DNA from: Eretmocerus hayati
Taxonomy: Eukaryota > Arthropoda > Insecta > Hymenoptera > Aphelinidae
Direction of reading: 5' to 3'
Length of the DNA stretch: 64,000 nucleotides
NCBI GenBank assembly: GCA_029851415.1
Contig: CM056742.1
Location: forward strand, 151,037,121 to 151,101,120
Shown here: positions 1-12,403 of the stretch, one piece after another
Layout: the number at the start of each line of letters is the position of its first letter
Position numbering within the stretch: position 1 is the first letter of the stretch
Notes under the pieces: generated by a model
Told to the model about the DNA's origin: nothing
Databases searched by the model: none
The model's input: only the letters and a program-made list of their open reading frames with translations
Program-made: the position numbers and the translations under genes

Positions 1-1747
1 CTCCACTTCCGATCCTCGTATATATACATACATATAGATATATCTGTATCCTTTTACCCGTAAAAATCGCAGCTACTTTGAATCGCTTGCATAACTGGCC
101 CTGTCTCCCTTTCTTCCTTCCTTTCTTCCTTTCTATACTTCTTCCTGAGCGCACCGGCAATCGCTGAGGGTAGGGATGCACACTTTTACAAAGGGAATAC
201 CTTCCTTGCAACGCGCATTCCTTTCGTGTCGTGAGCAATTTTTCCACCCGAGCAATCGTACTAATGATTCGCCCCTTCTATCGTATTTGAAATTCTAAAA
301 AGACCTTCTCAGTACTGTAATTGCGTTCCTGTGAATTCTTCGACAGGTGGTCTTATATCTCAAGTATCTTTTATCAACTTTTGCCACACAATAAACAACT
401 TGGTCCTTATTCAACGTGTTCTACCATCGCAAGTTCCTCAATTTACTACAGAAATGCATTGCCAAGTGAATCTACAAGGGTAATATCTCGCTCTGTGGAA
501 TTCATGTATATCTCGTTTAACCGCGCTCCGACGATCATCATTAGAGCCAACAGGAATAACGCACTGCTGCACTTGCAGATTTGACCGAGCAACTCACAGC
601 ACATATATATATACATATAGTTTAACTAGAAGAGGCAACTCTAATTGAAATTACTCACTCGAGTATAACAACGACCAGTTTGAAATCTCGATGTACCTAT
701 AATACAGTCCGAGGTTTCCTTGATTCTGGTAAGTTGAAATGTGGCTTTCTGTGGTAGATCGAGAGCAAAGAGTTAACACAGTTTTTTGTGGTACGTGCAG
801 AAGTGTATGTAGAGAGAGAGAGAGAGAGAAAAGAGGTCCAGAGTCACGACAGAGCTCGTAATGGACTTATCCTCGAGGACTGTGTGTAGTATAGATGTAT
901 AATACGTGGTGTCCCGAGAGATAGAAAGCGTGGAAGCGGGCCGAGACTTGCTTTCATTAAAATTTTAAACGAGCAAGAGCGGAAGCTTAACCGCGCCGCA
1001 TAAAAATTAATCCATGCTCGCGACGTATGCTTTCCAAGCATTATTTGAGCTTTTCTCTAGTACTAGAGAGACCATATGGTAATTCTCAGGAGACTTGTCG
1101 AGACTCGGGGACAATTTTTGTCCTCGCTTCGTTTCTGGTTGCAAGCACGAAACTCTTTTATGAAGATCAATCTCGCGACTGTGTCCGATACTTGCAAGGA
1201 CTGCATTGGAAAATTTTTCAATGAATACAGAAATTGTTTTTGCGAAAATTCGACGTTCAAATTTGACAACCCAAGAAGAACCCCACAGTCAGTTTTGTCT
1301 TATTTTCAGGGAAATGTGGATTACAACTATCATTTTCTTCAAAGCTTGGAACTTTTATGGAATGAAAAGAATTCAATCACTGTCAAAAATTTCACAATAT
1401 TGCTCCCACGCTATTGAAATATCTACAGTACCATTGCATCTACCGTAAATCTGACCGATTTCTGTCCATCTTTCGATCGGATAAAATGGCATTTTCACCA
1501 GGAAACTTCCCTCGTGAACTAGCTTCATTTGATTTTAACCGAGGGATTTACGGGGTGTGAATAAGGTAGGATTCGGGTCCTTAAATGATCAGAAATGCTA
1601 GATTTGCAATTAATAATATGAACTATTTAGTCAAGTCATGTACAGTGGTAGAACCTGTAGGTAAAAGAGTAAATATAAATATACAAAAGAGATACTCTTA
1701 AGTTAGGGTTTCGGTGTAAATGTGGGTATAACTAATACGGTCTAGTC
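1..1747. other. No gene seen; simple repeats
   Basis: AT-rich intergenic-type sequence. It holds a degenerate CTTTCTTC tract at about 99-136 and an AG run at 811-829. Open frames reach at most about 113 codons (1076-1417, plus strand), overlap open frames on the other strand, and show no composition or splice pattern that would support a gene. Confidence 0.6.
811..829. repeat. (AG)n microsatellite
   Basis: About nine uninterrupted AG units, read directly. Confidence 0.9.
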
Positions 1748-2330
1748 ATGAATATGGAGGTTATAAATAGGTATCATTGTGGGGACCCTAAGGCCACGAG
1801 AGAGCTTCTCTCGGGCGGGACAAACGCGGGGCTAGACGATGTGTGGGTGGACGGGCGTCGTCTCCTCGCCACTAGCGCTCCTAGCAGTGGGGAGCACGTC
1901 GGTACCCAAAAGACCATCATGACTCCTGAAGCTCCCAGAAAGCCAAGAACGGTTTGTCCGGGCGATAGTACGGCGCGGACGGAAGTGTGCCGACCGACTA
2001 ATGTGCTCCAGCAGCCAGCCGTCGTAAAACTCTTCGTGCACAGCGCTTCTGTGGCTGAAGAGGAGTTGCCTGCTGGTAGACATGCCAAGTCATCTCTAGA
2101 CCAGAACTCTTGGCCCGGAGAGACGTGCGAGTCCAGTGCGCAAAGCGGGCTGGTGATATGACCGCCGCGATTCAACAACTTATCATGGCGCGGATCTGCA
2201 ATTCGGCGGCTCGGAAGTGTAGCTCTGACGGAGGAAACCGGCACCTGTTGGCCCGCACACGTCTGTGCGAGCCCACCGGAATCTTACAGGTTACGAACGG
2301 TGAAGGGGTGATCGTCACATGATTACTATA
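1748..2330. other. GC-rich block of unknown origin, possible old insertion
   Basis: About 580 bp that is clearly richer in G+C and CpG than both flanks. Open frames run on both strands: 137 codons plus from 1748, 156 codons minus from 2244, and 70 codons plus from 2110. Overlapping long frames on both strands are what high GC gives by lack of stop codons, so they are weak evidence for coding. I see no TIR, target duplication or recognisable reverse transcriptase or integrase motif. It could be part of an old retroelement (LTR or UTR) or a CpG-rich regulatory island; the sequence does not decide. Confidence 0.35.
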
Positions 2331-4635
2331 ATATTGATGGATATACGGCCAGCTTTCAAGCTCACATCAAGATAGTCGATTCCAAGGATTCGATACCTCC
2401 GAGGCTTCTCATGAAAAGTTGTGCTAGTTTCCACCACATACTCTTTATGGAGCAGGAAATATCAAGGGATGATCCAAATAGATCTTGGAAAATACATAGG
2501 AGGGAGGTTACAAATGGGGTGTTCAAAAACTGCGAGTGCTTCGGTCCCAGTCTCTCCGCTTGGGCTCGTCAGAATGAGGACGGACAGACTTGTCATTGAC
2601 ACTGAAACTATTGGACTGGAGTGATACGTGGGAAGTTTTGTTCGTTCTGTAAGGAATTGGATGTTGAATTTGTTAGGAAGAACAGAAATCTGTCCTTCAT
2701 CTGGTTGTGAGACTGCGAAACATTCGATCACTTTTATTTGATCACTGCTCACTTCTGTGTATATCAGATTGTAATAATTTGTGATGGGCTCTCGTATTGC
2801 ATGGAATAAATTCTTAAAAATGTACATCGGTACTATGAATGGAGACTCAATACGAGCACATGCAAGAGAAAAAGAAGACCAAAAAATGTTTAAAGTGCTA
2901 ATTCTGATACTTTTTATCCTCTCTTTCCCCAGAAACATATTTTGAAAAATAACGACATCAGTGGCGCCTGGGCAGTTCTATCGTGAACAAATTTAATGGA
3001 AACCCATCATGGCATAAAATTTTTGGAACTTTCATCAAACACCGTCGGCTAGTTCCCAAGAATATTGCCATGGATGTTAATGAGATTTCGTCCCAATCGG
3101 GTCATTCAGAAGGACTTAATCAACGCAAATGGAAGCATAAACAATTTCCATCAAAGTACATCTAGCTTGAGAATAACCTAGCAACTCCATTCTACACAGA
3201 TATATTCGAAGCAGTAAAACCGCTAATTGACTAGACCTGGTGGCGAGTTTTGCACTGTTTATTCTTGCATTTCAATTAACCGCGCTCTCGACAATGGAAA
3301 CTTGCCTCTCAAAAGCGAGGAGTGCCCACACACAGAGAAAGAGACCGGAAAAATGAGTTGTTTCGTTGAGGGTATAACACTGCACAATGAGCGATTTTTC
3401 GCCCTTTACATACACAACGAAAGGAAAACCGCAATGCAGTCAAGGCCTTTCTTTAACGAAAGACGAGTAGTGGATTGTTGAAAGGGGGTAAAGCCGCTCT
3501 TGTAATGGAAACCTTTTATCGCTGCGTTGGTGAAACTCGTTTGAGATTCCGCAAATTGAACATAACATGCGCGTTGTAAAAACCTCGCAACGAAAGTTCA
3601 ACAAGATGAGAGTTGGTTCTGCTAATGAATATCCTCGCGCTTTGTGGAGTATGCTATTATGAAGAGTGAGCTTTCAGTTCAAAATCACTGATTCAATATT
3701 TGAGATGCACTGAGTGCAGACGAAATTGCTCTGAAATTGAGGTAGATTAGTCAAAGTTATCGTAATGTGCAAACCATCTCGTTGATATTTGTGAGTATCA
3801 GAGTTCCTCAAAATTCAAGCCGGGTTTGGTTGTATGTGCTTTGGGTCGAAATCACGACTATTTAAATTGATGAAATACCAAGTGCAAATTGGTCAACATA
3901 TTCCCATTCATCAGTAATACATATGTCAGCTGAAGTTTGATGCTGATTCCTCCCGCGCAGCGTACTATTTCAAAACATCAGAACCCGATGCAGAGCCTGA
4001 AAGTGCAGGTCCATTCCATAATTTTACGGTTACTCGTATCCATTTCTATCAATCTGCCACTGAAGTGCTCCAATTTCAATAAGTAATTCAGATATCGAAT
4101 AGTGGATGGCCTAAATGTTATTGTTTTTTTGTTCTTTATTGATACTTTGACTGGGATGATCTTTATCAGTCGTGCCACTAACATTTGTAAAAATACTGTA
4201 AATGAAAGATGCCAAACTCATGACTCCCTGCGAAATTTTGAATGAATCTTCAGAAAATACATATTTGTTCGTTTTGCAATCTAAAACGGAGTTGCGATTT
4301 GGCTTTGCAGTAAACGTATCAATCTTCTAAGCGCCAGATTAATTTATGACGAAGTCTATGGTTTATTTTGCGATCGCTCATGATCTGATATCTTGGATCG
4401 TATAATATCTCATGTAAAAGTTTTACTATTGTTGTCCGATGCATAATATTGCCAACAGGGAATTTCAAGGAATATCTTGAAAGCGTAATGTTTCGTATAG
4501 ACGGTTTACGAGCGATAGTTTGAACAAATTAAGATCATTGTCCAAAGTAGGCAACAAAATTTTTTCAAATGTAACTCTTCAATACAGCTTATAAAACAAT
4601 CAGGCTAAAAATTCGTCATTTACCACCAAAGAGTA
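2331..4635. other. No gene called
   Basis: Unassigned AT-rich sequence. The longest frame is 158 codons on the minus strand (2938-2462). Its amino-acid mix is not strange, but there is no recognisable domain, and a frame of this length is expected a few times by chance in a window of this size. Confidence 0.5.
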
Positions 4636-4776
4636 GTACACTCCCAGCGGTCTGAACTGTTCAAGCTCGACATCGCGCTGTCTCACTCGCACTCATTGAT
4701 AAAGGTGGGAAAAAAGTGAGACAGAAAGATCGTGAAGTGAGCTGTGCTAGTCAGTTCAGACCGCTGGGGAGTGTAC
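4636..4776. mobile_element. Palindromic MITE, 141 bp, TA-flanked TIRs
   Basis: The ends are near-perfect inverted repeats of about 24 bp (4636-4659 and 4752-4776), containing AGCGGTCTGAACTG and its complement; the right arm has one extra G. The interior is also partly self-complementary, with GTCTCAC on the left against GTGAGAC on the right, so nearly the whole element folds into one hairpin. If the TIR is read from CACTCCC, both ends are flanked by TA, as expected for Tc1/mariner-type elements. There is no transposase, so it is non-autonomous. A transcript could form a long pre-miRNA-like hairpin, but nothing shows that it is transcribed. Confidence 0.8.
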
Positions 4777-4987
4777 CGTTAAACCGAGTATCTTTGTACA
4801 CGTGTGGTAACTCTGGTACAACTTCACAACGCTCCAGAAGCAACTAAATGAATTCAACAGCACGGCAATCGAAAGCTGCTATCGGTTCTGATACGTAGGT
4901 ATCCTATTAGCTTCTCTTAGAAAACGTTTGCAGCGTTACTAAGGTGTAACGAAGTTACCCCATGTGTACCAATGATAGGGGAGCCCA

Positions 4988-5634
4988 GGGTAAGACGGGC
5001 ACCCCTAATTAAATTGTGCCTCACGCTCTCAATTTTGACTTTTCAATCCGTTTCGAATGGGCAATCGGTACCGCCTGGCGTTTACAACAGCCTAGCGTTT
5101 TCCTGAAAACAGTATCTTTCCTAAGTTATTCGCAACTATGGAAAGTTTAAAGTAGAAAAACCGGGCCAAGACGGGCTTTTGCAGGGTAAACGGGTACCCG
5201 CTCGGGGTAAGAAGAACACTCAAAATTGAGAGTTATGAGAAGGTTATAACCCTCGAAAATGTCGGTTGTGGTTATGCTCAGTGCGTAGATATGTGAACTC
5301 GGACTCGTGAATGACGATAGAGATGAACTATGAGTAATCTTCGACGAGAGCAGAATTCTTCTACTTTGGTTGAACTCTGTTTGGAATCTACACTCGGGTG
5401 AGCATCGACCGACAATTCGATTCACAATTTAGGCCTGGGATTCACCACCACAGCTTTTTCAGACACGCTTCCTTTACTCAATCTATCAACTAACATATCA
5501 TTTGGCTATCAACTATGCTCGCCATACTTCCTGTATTTCGATCTCATCGCAGTTAGACTGTCATAGCTTACTTCGCGTAGCCACGCTCACGTCGATTTTG
5601 TGTGCCCGTTCCCTGTAGTGCCCGTCTAAGTCTG
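4988..5634. repeat. Possible decayed TIR element with GTAAGACGGGC ends
   Basis: The left end reads GGGTAAGACGGGCACCC (4988-5004) and the right end reads GTGCCCGTCTAA (5619-5630), roughly inverted. Two related motifs lie inside (around 5162-5215: AAGACGGGC and GGGTAAACGGGTACCCGC). The arms are short and no target duplication is clear. Calling this one element is an inference from motif recurrence. Confidence 0.35.
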
Positions 5635-8600
5635 TGCAACGCGTTCAATCATTATTGTGATTATCTCAAAACAACGCAACGCAGCGCAATGCAGGTTAAA
5701 GGAAATTGAAGCTCAAGATATATAGTACCAGACTGGTTCAGTCCCACAGAGGATGGTTTTATGCTTGTGCAGGAAACTGAACATAGCGATCACATATGGA
5801 TTTCAAATCCGAAATTTTACATATCTTCTTTCCAAACGTAGACGTACTAGAGGTTCATGAGAGCTTGTAGGAAAAAACCTTATGGTGTAGCGATCTAAGT
5901 CCAAGGATAATCACAATTTAAAAGATTGTTTTTGTATAATTTTCGAGGGTGTCCAACTCTGCCATCGCCCGTTTTACTCCGTTCCTCCTTACACAGCGCG
6001 ATGGTATATAATCCGTTTTGGAAGCCTGCGAGAAAGAACCGACTGAATTCCTGTAATTCTCATTATCAACTGTCCACATCGAATAATTTCACGAAAAACC
6101 TAAAGCGACAAATCACACCGAGCTTGCAAAGATTCCATCTTGTACAAAAAGTTACCCTTTCCGAGGGCACGTCGAATTTCTCGTTCAAAGGTTCGGACAG
6201 TCGAAGAAGCCAAAGGGCGATTAAACGGAATGCATAAGAATACCCAAGGGTCTGTAGTATAGCATTCGATGGAGACTGCAGACCGCAAGAAGCATCAGAG
6301 TCGGTCCGATCGCGACGGGCAAGGGATTCCCTCAGCTCTCTTCCCTCTGTCTATTTTCGCTCTCTGTACGACCCTCTGAGAGAATTCGATAGATAAGAAC
6401 GTTCTCTCGTAAATACGCGCTGCCCGTAGGGAATATATATATACACCTCTCTTTTAGTAAGGACACGCCTTCGCTTGGGATATCGTTGTGCACGAAAAGA
6501 CCCTGAGGCGAATTGGCCACAGTCGTTCGCACAAGGGTCTCTTGCTATGCTCTCTTGATTTTGCTCTCGCGTCACGCAAAGGGGCTAGGCTCACCTGCAT
6601 ATCTTATCAATATACCTAGGATATTACCAATTGGATTTGAGCTTTTGGATTCGTATTGTTGGTACAGTTGGGCAAAGAGGAGCTAGGCTAGGATATGGAT
6701 ATTTCCGGTTATGATTGCGGATTGGTTTGCGGAAGAGAAAATTTGGGGTCAAATCGTGAGAGGAAATCGGAGAACTTTTGTAGGCGTTGTCACTCGTATT
6801 TGTGGTGGTTGCAATTTTGAAAAGTGCAGCCGATATGAAATTCGTACTTATCTTGGCCCTACTTCTGTAGAATTTTGAAAACAAGAGGACTCTGTACCAT
6901 TCAATAAATTGAAAAAATAATCTAATAATTTTTCTCGGGAAGGCAAATAACAATCTTTATTCTGGAAACTTGATGTTAGAACCACATGACCTGACATTTA
7001 TCGCAGCTCTTATCAGTCTTTCTGAAAACGGTGCAAGCAACACCTCCGTAGATTGACGGATTTATCGAGGAACGCTGATCTAGACTAGATCATCCAGTAA
7101 CATATAAAGTGACCATTATGGAAAGGACCAAGATAGTGGGCTCATCAACAAGAGTTCAACTTTGGCAATAGCAAGAGTAAGCTTAGCCTACAAGAGTGGG
7201 TGAACCAAACCAGGAGTTCTCGAATAACTGTTTCCTTGATTCCCAGAATATTTTAGCTGAGAATTTACTCGAAATTATCTAGTCATTTTATCATGAGTTT
7301 ATAAATTCATCGTGCAAAACATCAGAAATTAGAAATGGCGGGACAATTGTAGATGAGTTTCGGCACGTTACATCACAATTCGGGTCAAATAAGGAGAACA
7401 TACTGGAATAGCTCCGAAATTGGTAGATTTGAATATCAGACATGCAGTAAAACTATGAAGAACACTTTTGTTATAATGCCACGACATCCGTCAATCGTCC
7501 AACGAATTCCCTCAATTTACTGGAAAACCATGTTATTGGTAAAGGTGAGGCGATTTCCCGTTTCTCGGTGATTTTCAATTATATTTTTACCATTTTATCA
7601 TTTCATTTCTAACCTCACTTTTTTCGGCATTGAGACAGTGAAGATCGACGACGTGATATCGGAATCTAGGTTACGCGTATTATATGTTTTTGATGAAATG
7701 TTGGAAGCACGAAATGCTATCATTAAACTAATCAAATCGGAGAATCAGTCGCAAATATCCCACAGCTCCAACCAGAAATAGAACCCAGACAAACGAGTAT
7801 GATATTAATATCACCGTTACTCTCATAGCCGATGACGGACCAATATAAGCTTATACGCGGGATGCGCCCGGAATAGCCCCAGTCATAGGCTATTTCTCCC
7901 ACTTCCAATTCTTCCAAGAAGCAACAAACAGCCACCTAGGCATAATAGAATCATAAACGAACGATCGAATCCATTGAATATCAAATCAGTCACAAAACCG
8001 AGATTCCCTTTAGCCACACATACGCAGATGATAGCCTATGGCAGCCCATTTTCACCCTAAATACAATTTCCTCGCGTGACTTTTATCCCAGAGCCTCGGG
8101 CAATTCAACCAAAATGAAGAAATATACTGGAGTCGCTGACCGCTCGTAAAATCCAAGAAAATCAAGCACCAGCTAGATCCACCCATACTATACTACCCTC
8201 CCATAATCCCTCAGCAGGTTCAAGATTGTCCGGTTACTATCACCTCAAAGTGCCGGCTATCAATCGCCATTGGAGGTCCTATCCAGACTTTCAGCAAACG
8301 ACCTCGTAAACGTGGTATCCACACAAATCCGAAGCTACCAGTTTCGTCCATGATATTGTCCAAAAGGATTTGAGAAATACCTTGTCATAAAATGTCACAA
8401 AGTAAGATAGTACTCGCATGTGAATCTCAAAAAGACTCCATGTAGAGTCTCTTCGAACATTTTTTTTATACGAAAGAATGAGAGAATGCTCGAAGTACTC
8501 TAGACTACATACATTTCTACATACATACGGACACACTTATGAAGGTTAAAGTGGGGTCGAGTACGCGAAGACAATTAGCCGTATATAGCCGTAGCTCAGG

Positions 8601-9904
8601 TGCGCACACGAAGAGATGAGAGCAGGGCAATTCTAATCAGATATTCTCGGGCAAACTGCGATGAGCGACGAATGCAAGAGGCAGAGAGACGAGTGAGGAG
8701 ATGGTTCTTGGTTTCAGAGTACGCTTACACCGTATATGCAGTGTAGTTATGGTATGACTATATCAGAGGTATAGAACAAAGGAACGTGGGGTTGAAGGAG
8801 AGTGAGAGTTACGCTCAAGCGGTAGAGTGACGAGTTGGAATCTCGGTCTCTCTCTCTTCCTCCCTTTCGCAAGTTGCTGCAGGCCAAGTTTGAATTATGA
8901 CTTGGTAATCGGGGTGAGCGAGCTCGCTTCGTCTAATGAGCCGATTTCCTAGAATGCGAGAGCTAGGTGAGCTTACGAGAACCTTACATTTGGTTGACAT
9001 GAAAATGTGTAAGTGTGTGTTAGTTGGTTAAATTTATTGAGCAGCTTATATGATGTAAATGATGCTGAGTTTGTAAGTTTGCGAGAATGTTTTACCTGAG
9101 AAAGATTCGAGGTGACAGGAAATTACGGGGTTCAAAGTGCATGCCTGACTAAAGCGGATCTCTATCACTGAAATTGGTATCACCTCACCGGGGAACGCTT
9201 ACAATCGTTCATCAAACTTCTACCAGTTCATAGAGCTAATATTACCGATCTCCATGATTACAGATACTCAGATTCATTCCATGAATTCGCTAATTGATGG
9301 TCAGAATATTTTAGAAACTATTCTCAGGCACGATTAGGAACATGGTTGGATAGATAATCATTTCACCAACGTTTTACTCTAAAATCTCAATCATCAAGAA
9401 GAAGGCAACGAATAATATTGATCGGGGTTTCATGTGATTCTGTAATTTTATATCTTGCTTCGAGCGAATAAATGCACATCTTATCTTATCAATAATTTGC
9501 TTTGGAGATATCGTTCAAAAACTAAAATTCTCCATATATTTCATAATCTCCTTCTGGGCTTTATACTTGGACTGGGTTTGCTCACCGAATATCGCTGACT
9601 TTTGGATCACAAAAAAACTATTTGTTGAGCGAATTTTCGTGGAAGAATGATATTTTCATGATTCAGTATTCCATGAGTCTCTGATCAGAACTTGGGAAAA
9701 CAATCTTGGAATTCATGTAAAAAAAGCCTAAGAATCCAACGTTCATGAGAACTCCTCCATCCATGACTGTGCTTGGAAAGCTCTTCATTTCTGACCTAGG
9801 GCTGATCCACCCGATGCCTCTAACCTGCATGAAGTGTACACTGTGAAAACTCATAGCTTGAGACCGAAAACCAATCGACTATTTGACATTTTCCCTACAA
9901 CAAA
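5635..9904. other. No gene seen; GA/TC-rich stretch near 8.6-9.0 kb
   Basis: No frame above about 103 codons and no splice-supported exon. The interval 8620-8990 is rich in GAGA/GTGAG and TCTC motifs, which could be GAGA-type regulatory DNA, but that is speculative. Confidence 0.5.
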
Positions 9905-9917
9905 TAAGGGGATGAAT

Positions 9918-10100
9918 GCGGGACTCATGACATTGGTAGATGGTGGACCCCGGGCTACACTTTAAGATCAGACAAACGAATTTCTACGTGTTTCCTAGTG
10001 AACAAATAGGAATGAACAACCGTGGCGTTCGCGCGAGCCTTTTTGGGAAAATTCCAGGTTAAGCAACGTTTCTGCAATTCCGTATCCGGATTGGTGGTCG
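9918..10100 (+). repeat. 5S-rRNA-like repeat, copy 1
   Basis: The 3' part contains AGGTTAAGCAACG (10056-10068). This matches the conserved box A region of eukaryotic 5S rRNA (AAGTTAAGCAACG) at all but one or two positions. It is followed at roughly the right spacing by TATCCGGATTGGTGGTCG, a decayed counterpart of the 5S segment around GGATGGGTGACC. The upstream part (CATGA..GGTAGATGG..CCCCGGGCT) is shared with the copy at 26.2 kb. This is a decayed 5S-derived SINE or pseudogene, not a functional 5S gene. Confidence 0.55.
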
Positions 10101-10157
10101 TTCATCCTACGTTTGCCTAGCTCTTGGTCCAAAACACATTATAGGCTTCGCAAACGA

Positions 10158-10346
10158 AGATGGGTGGTCACCAATCCGGATACAGAATCACAAAATCTTT
10201 GCGTAACTTACATTTTCGACCAAAAAAGCTCGCGTGGTCACCACTGGCGTTTATTTCTATCTATTTGTTTTGATCAAAACATGAAAACTCATTTACTGAC
10301 ACGAAAATATCGCCGATCACCACCATCTATCAATCTCATGGGTCCC
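10158..10346 (-). repeat. 5S-rRNA-like repeat, copy 2, inverted
   Basis: This is the reverse complement of copy 1 along most of its length. Landmarks in order are GGTGGTCACCAATCCGGATAC (10162 on), GCGTAACTTAC, AAAAAAGCTCGCG, CACCATCTATCAATCTCATG. Copies 1 and 2 meet head to head around 10100-10158, where ACGTTTGC and GCAAACG also pair, so together they form a foldback of about 430 bp. Confidence 0.55.
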
Positions 10347-10429
10347 CTATACCCATGATAATAGAGTCGGCGAATTTTTCACGCGACCTAAATGTGGCAG
10401 ATCCCGATGGACTAAGGGCCTGCCATCGA

Positions 10430-10603
10430 GATACGAATCTCAAAAAGTTGCCTAACCTGGGTTTTCAATCGAAAAAGTTCACGTGGCCACCACCGCCGAT
10501 ATTTTTCTCCACATATTCACAAAAAGTTTGACAAAAGCTGTTTTTCTGACCCAAAAATGTTAGCCGGAGATCATCATCTACCAATTTTATGGGTCTCTCA
10601 TCC
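10430..10603 (-). repeat. 5S-rRNA-like repeat, copy 3
   Basis: Same orientation as copy 2. It has AAAAAGTTGCCTAACCTGG (reverse of the 5S-like box), AAAAAGTTCACGTGGCCACC, and CATCTACCAATTTTATGGGT at its far end. It is more diverged and partly deleted next to the box. Confidence 0.45.
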
Positions 10604-11619
10604 AGCCCCGTACTTGCTGTAAGAAAAATGTCAACCAGTGGTTGAACTCACAAGAAAGAGCCACGATTTGCGGGTCACCGAATCTCATCGAACTTTTTTC
10701 ACAGTCTCGTACCACCTAGAATATGAAGAACTCAGCGTAACTCTCCTGAATGGTCCTTCTGTTCGAAGCTACAGCTTGTGACATTAGCATTGTCCATATA
10801 TAGGCCTATGTAAAAAAGTGATTTGTATAGATATACTCGCAATGCTAACGTTCTTGCTTGTAGCTCTGAACAGAAAGCTCATTTGACGGAGTTACTCTGG
10901 ATTCTCCATTTTCTAGGTGGTATAATACTGTGAAAAAAGTTTGGTGAGATTTGGTGACGGCACGTCGAACGGCGAGAAGTCGTGGGTCCCCCTTGTTACG
11001 GCTAGTCCGGATAAGAGGATCCGGATTTTTGCCCGATAGATGGCGTTCTGATCGCACTGCATATATATGTGAAGGGAGATTTTGAACCAATTTTTTGCCT
11101 TATAGCATTTCAATCTCATATTTCCGACCCAAAAGGAATAAATCATAAGATTTCCAGCCGAATGAGTTGTTTCATGCCCGGAAAGTCATTCTACATCTCA
11201 GAAAAATCGTAGTTCTTCGGCCCGGAGGGCAAGTTATACTGCTCGATGCTCACACTAGTTCAAGTTTTTTGCGAGCTAGATTCAGAATTTCCGAACGTGG
11301 GAGGGCTCATTCGACAGAAAATTCCAATACACAGATGGCCTAGTATCTAATATTGGCCAAAACTGTTTTGTTATTGAGGAATAAATCGGAATAGTCGAGG
11401 ACGCGCTCTGTCCCACCAAAAAAATTGCCTTCAAGCTTTTCTTGATTCCTAATGAATGAAATGCCATGAAACTTTGCATGGTATCGTGTTATACGATTTT
11501 ACAGGGGGTCTAGTATCTGAATAACACATTCAGTACCAATAAAAGCGTATAAACAATAATACCGCTCTCAGAATCATTGCACGCAGCCGCAACCTGAAAG
11601 TACGCCGGTGCGTGTCTGG
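10604..11619. other. No gene seen
   Basis: Unassigned sequence with only short frames. A small patch of CCGGAT motifs at about 11005-11025 resembles the denser patch at 13.7 kb. Confidence 0.5.
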
Positions 11620-11622
11620 TTA

Positions 11623-11835
11623 GGCTGATTCTACATAACGCGTTTCCGCGAGCGCTGACGCGATGCCAGCGCCACGTCAGAATTATTTTGCAGAGTCGGT
11701 ATGGCAGAGATTGGCTGAAGGTGAATAATTTCGAAGATCCGTCGTACCGACTATGCAAAATTATCCTGACGTGGCGCTGGCATCGCGGAAACGCATCCGA
11801 AAACGCGCGCGGAAACGCGTTATGTAGAATCAGCC
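11623..11835. mobile_element. PIF/Harbinger-type MITE, 213 bp
   Basis: The two arms are inverted repeats of about 90 bp. The terminal 20 bp, GGCTGATTCTACATAACGCG, match exactly at both ends, and the pairing continues through CGATGCCAGCGCCACGTCA; the left arm lacks about 17 bp present in the right. Both ends are flanked by TTA (11620-11622 and 11836-11838). A 3-bp TWA duplication and TIRs starting with G are characteristic of PIF/Harbinger. There is no transposase frame, so it is non-autonomous. Confidence 0.85.
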
Positions 11836-11839
11836 TTAC

Positions 11840-12030
11840 GGTTTTGCGGGACCTACGGACTAGCCTTAATAGGCAACCAGTAGTTGAAAAGACAACCATT
11901 CGGTTGACTTTTCACACACATGGTTGCGTATTTAGTGGAAAGCCAACCAGTTTTCCACAGTTTATAATCGATCATTAGGGTACTCAAAGGGTCTCAAATA
12001 CTATCAACCAGTTCATTGAGAACCAATCTA
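11840..12030. repeat. GGTTG/CAACC-rich repeat, related to the 24.1-kb element
   Basis: Repeated CAACC and GGTTG words alternate at about 20-25 bp spacing. On the minus strand the start resembles ACTGTGGAAAACTGGTTG, close to the CACTGTAAAAAGTTGGTTG end at 24117. This is probably a degraded member of the same small TIR family, lying directly beside the Harbinger MITE. Confidence 0.4.
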
Positions 12031-12369
12031 AAAACCCATGAAAATATTTTTTCGCAATTCAGCGCATCCTCCATCGTTGAACCCAATCATACTCGACACA
12101 CGTACAACACGCCATACAATCACGTCACCTTGCAAATCGTACACCTCCCTCAAATTTCCGGCCATTAACGCTCAGCCTCTCTCTCTCGACTTTGCTACAC
12201 AAAAGCTGCAGGGACACAACAGAGTACTCGGGAGCCAGAACCCCAACGCGACAAGAGAATCATCTCAATACTTGCACGAAGCTTCCAAGCATGCTAACGC
12301 TAATAAGCATACAACGCGCGAGTTTCTGGTCTGCATTGCGTGTCTGCATGTAACACAAGGGTCTCCCCT

Positions 12370-12372
<3 letters not shown>

Positions 12373-12400
<28 letters not shown>
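12373..12400. repeat. (AT)n microsatellite
   Basis: Fourteen AT units, read directly. Confidence 0.95.

Positions 12401-12403
<3 letters not shown>

Noticed and set aside
2462..2938. 158-codon minus frame
   Set aside because: Plausible composition but no family resemblance; a few frames of this size are expected by chance.
8585..8650. TAGCTCAGGTGC, resembling a tRNA A box
   Set aside because: No B box (GGTTCAANCC type) at the right distance and no cloverleaf.
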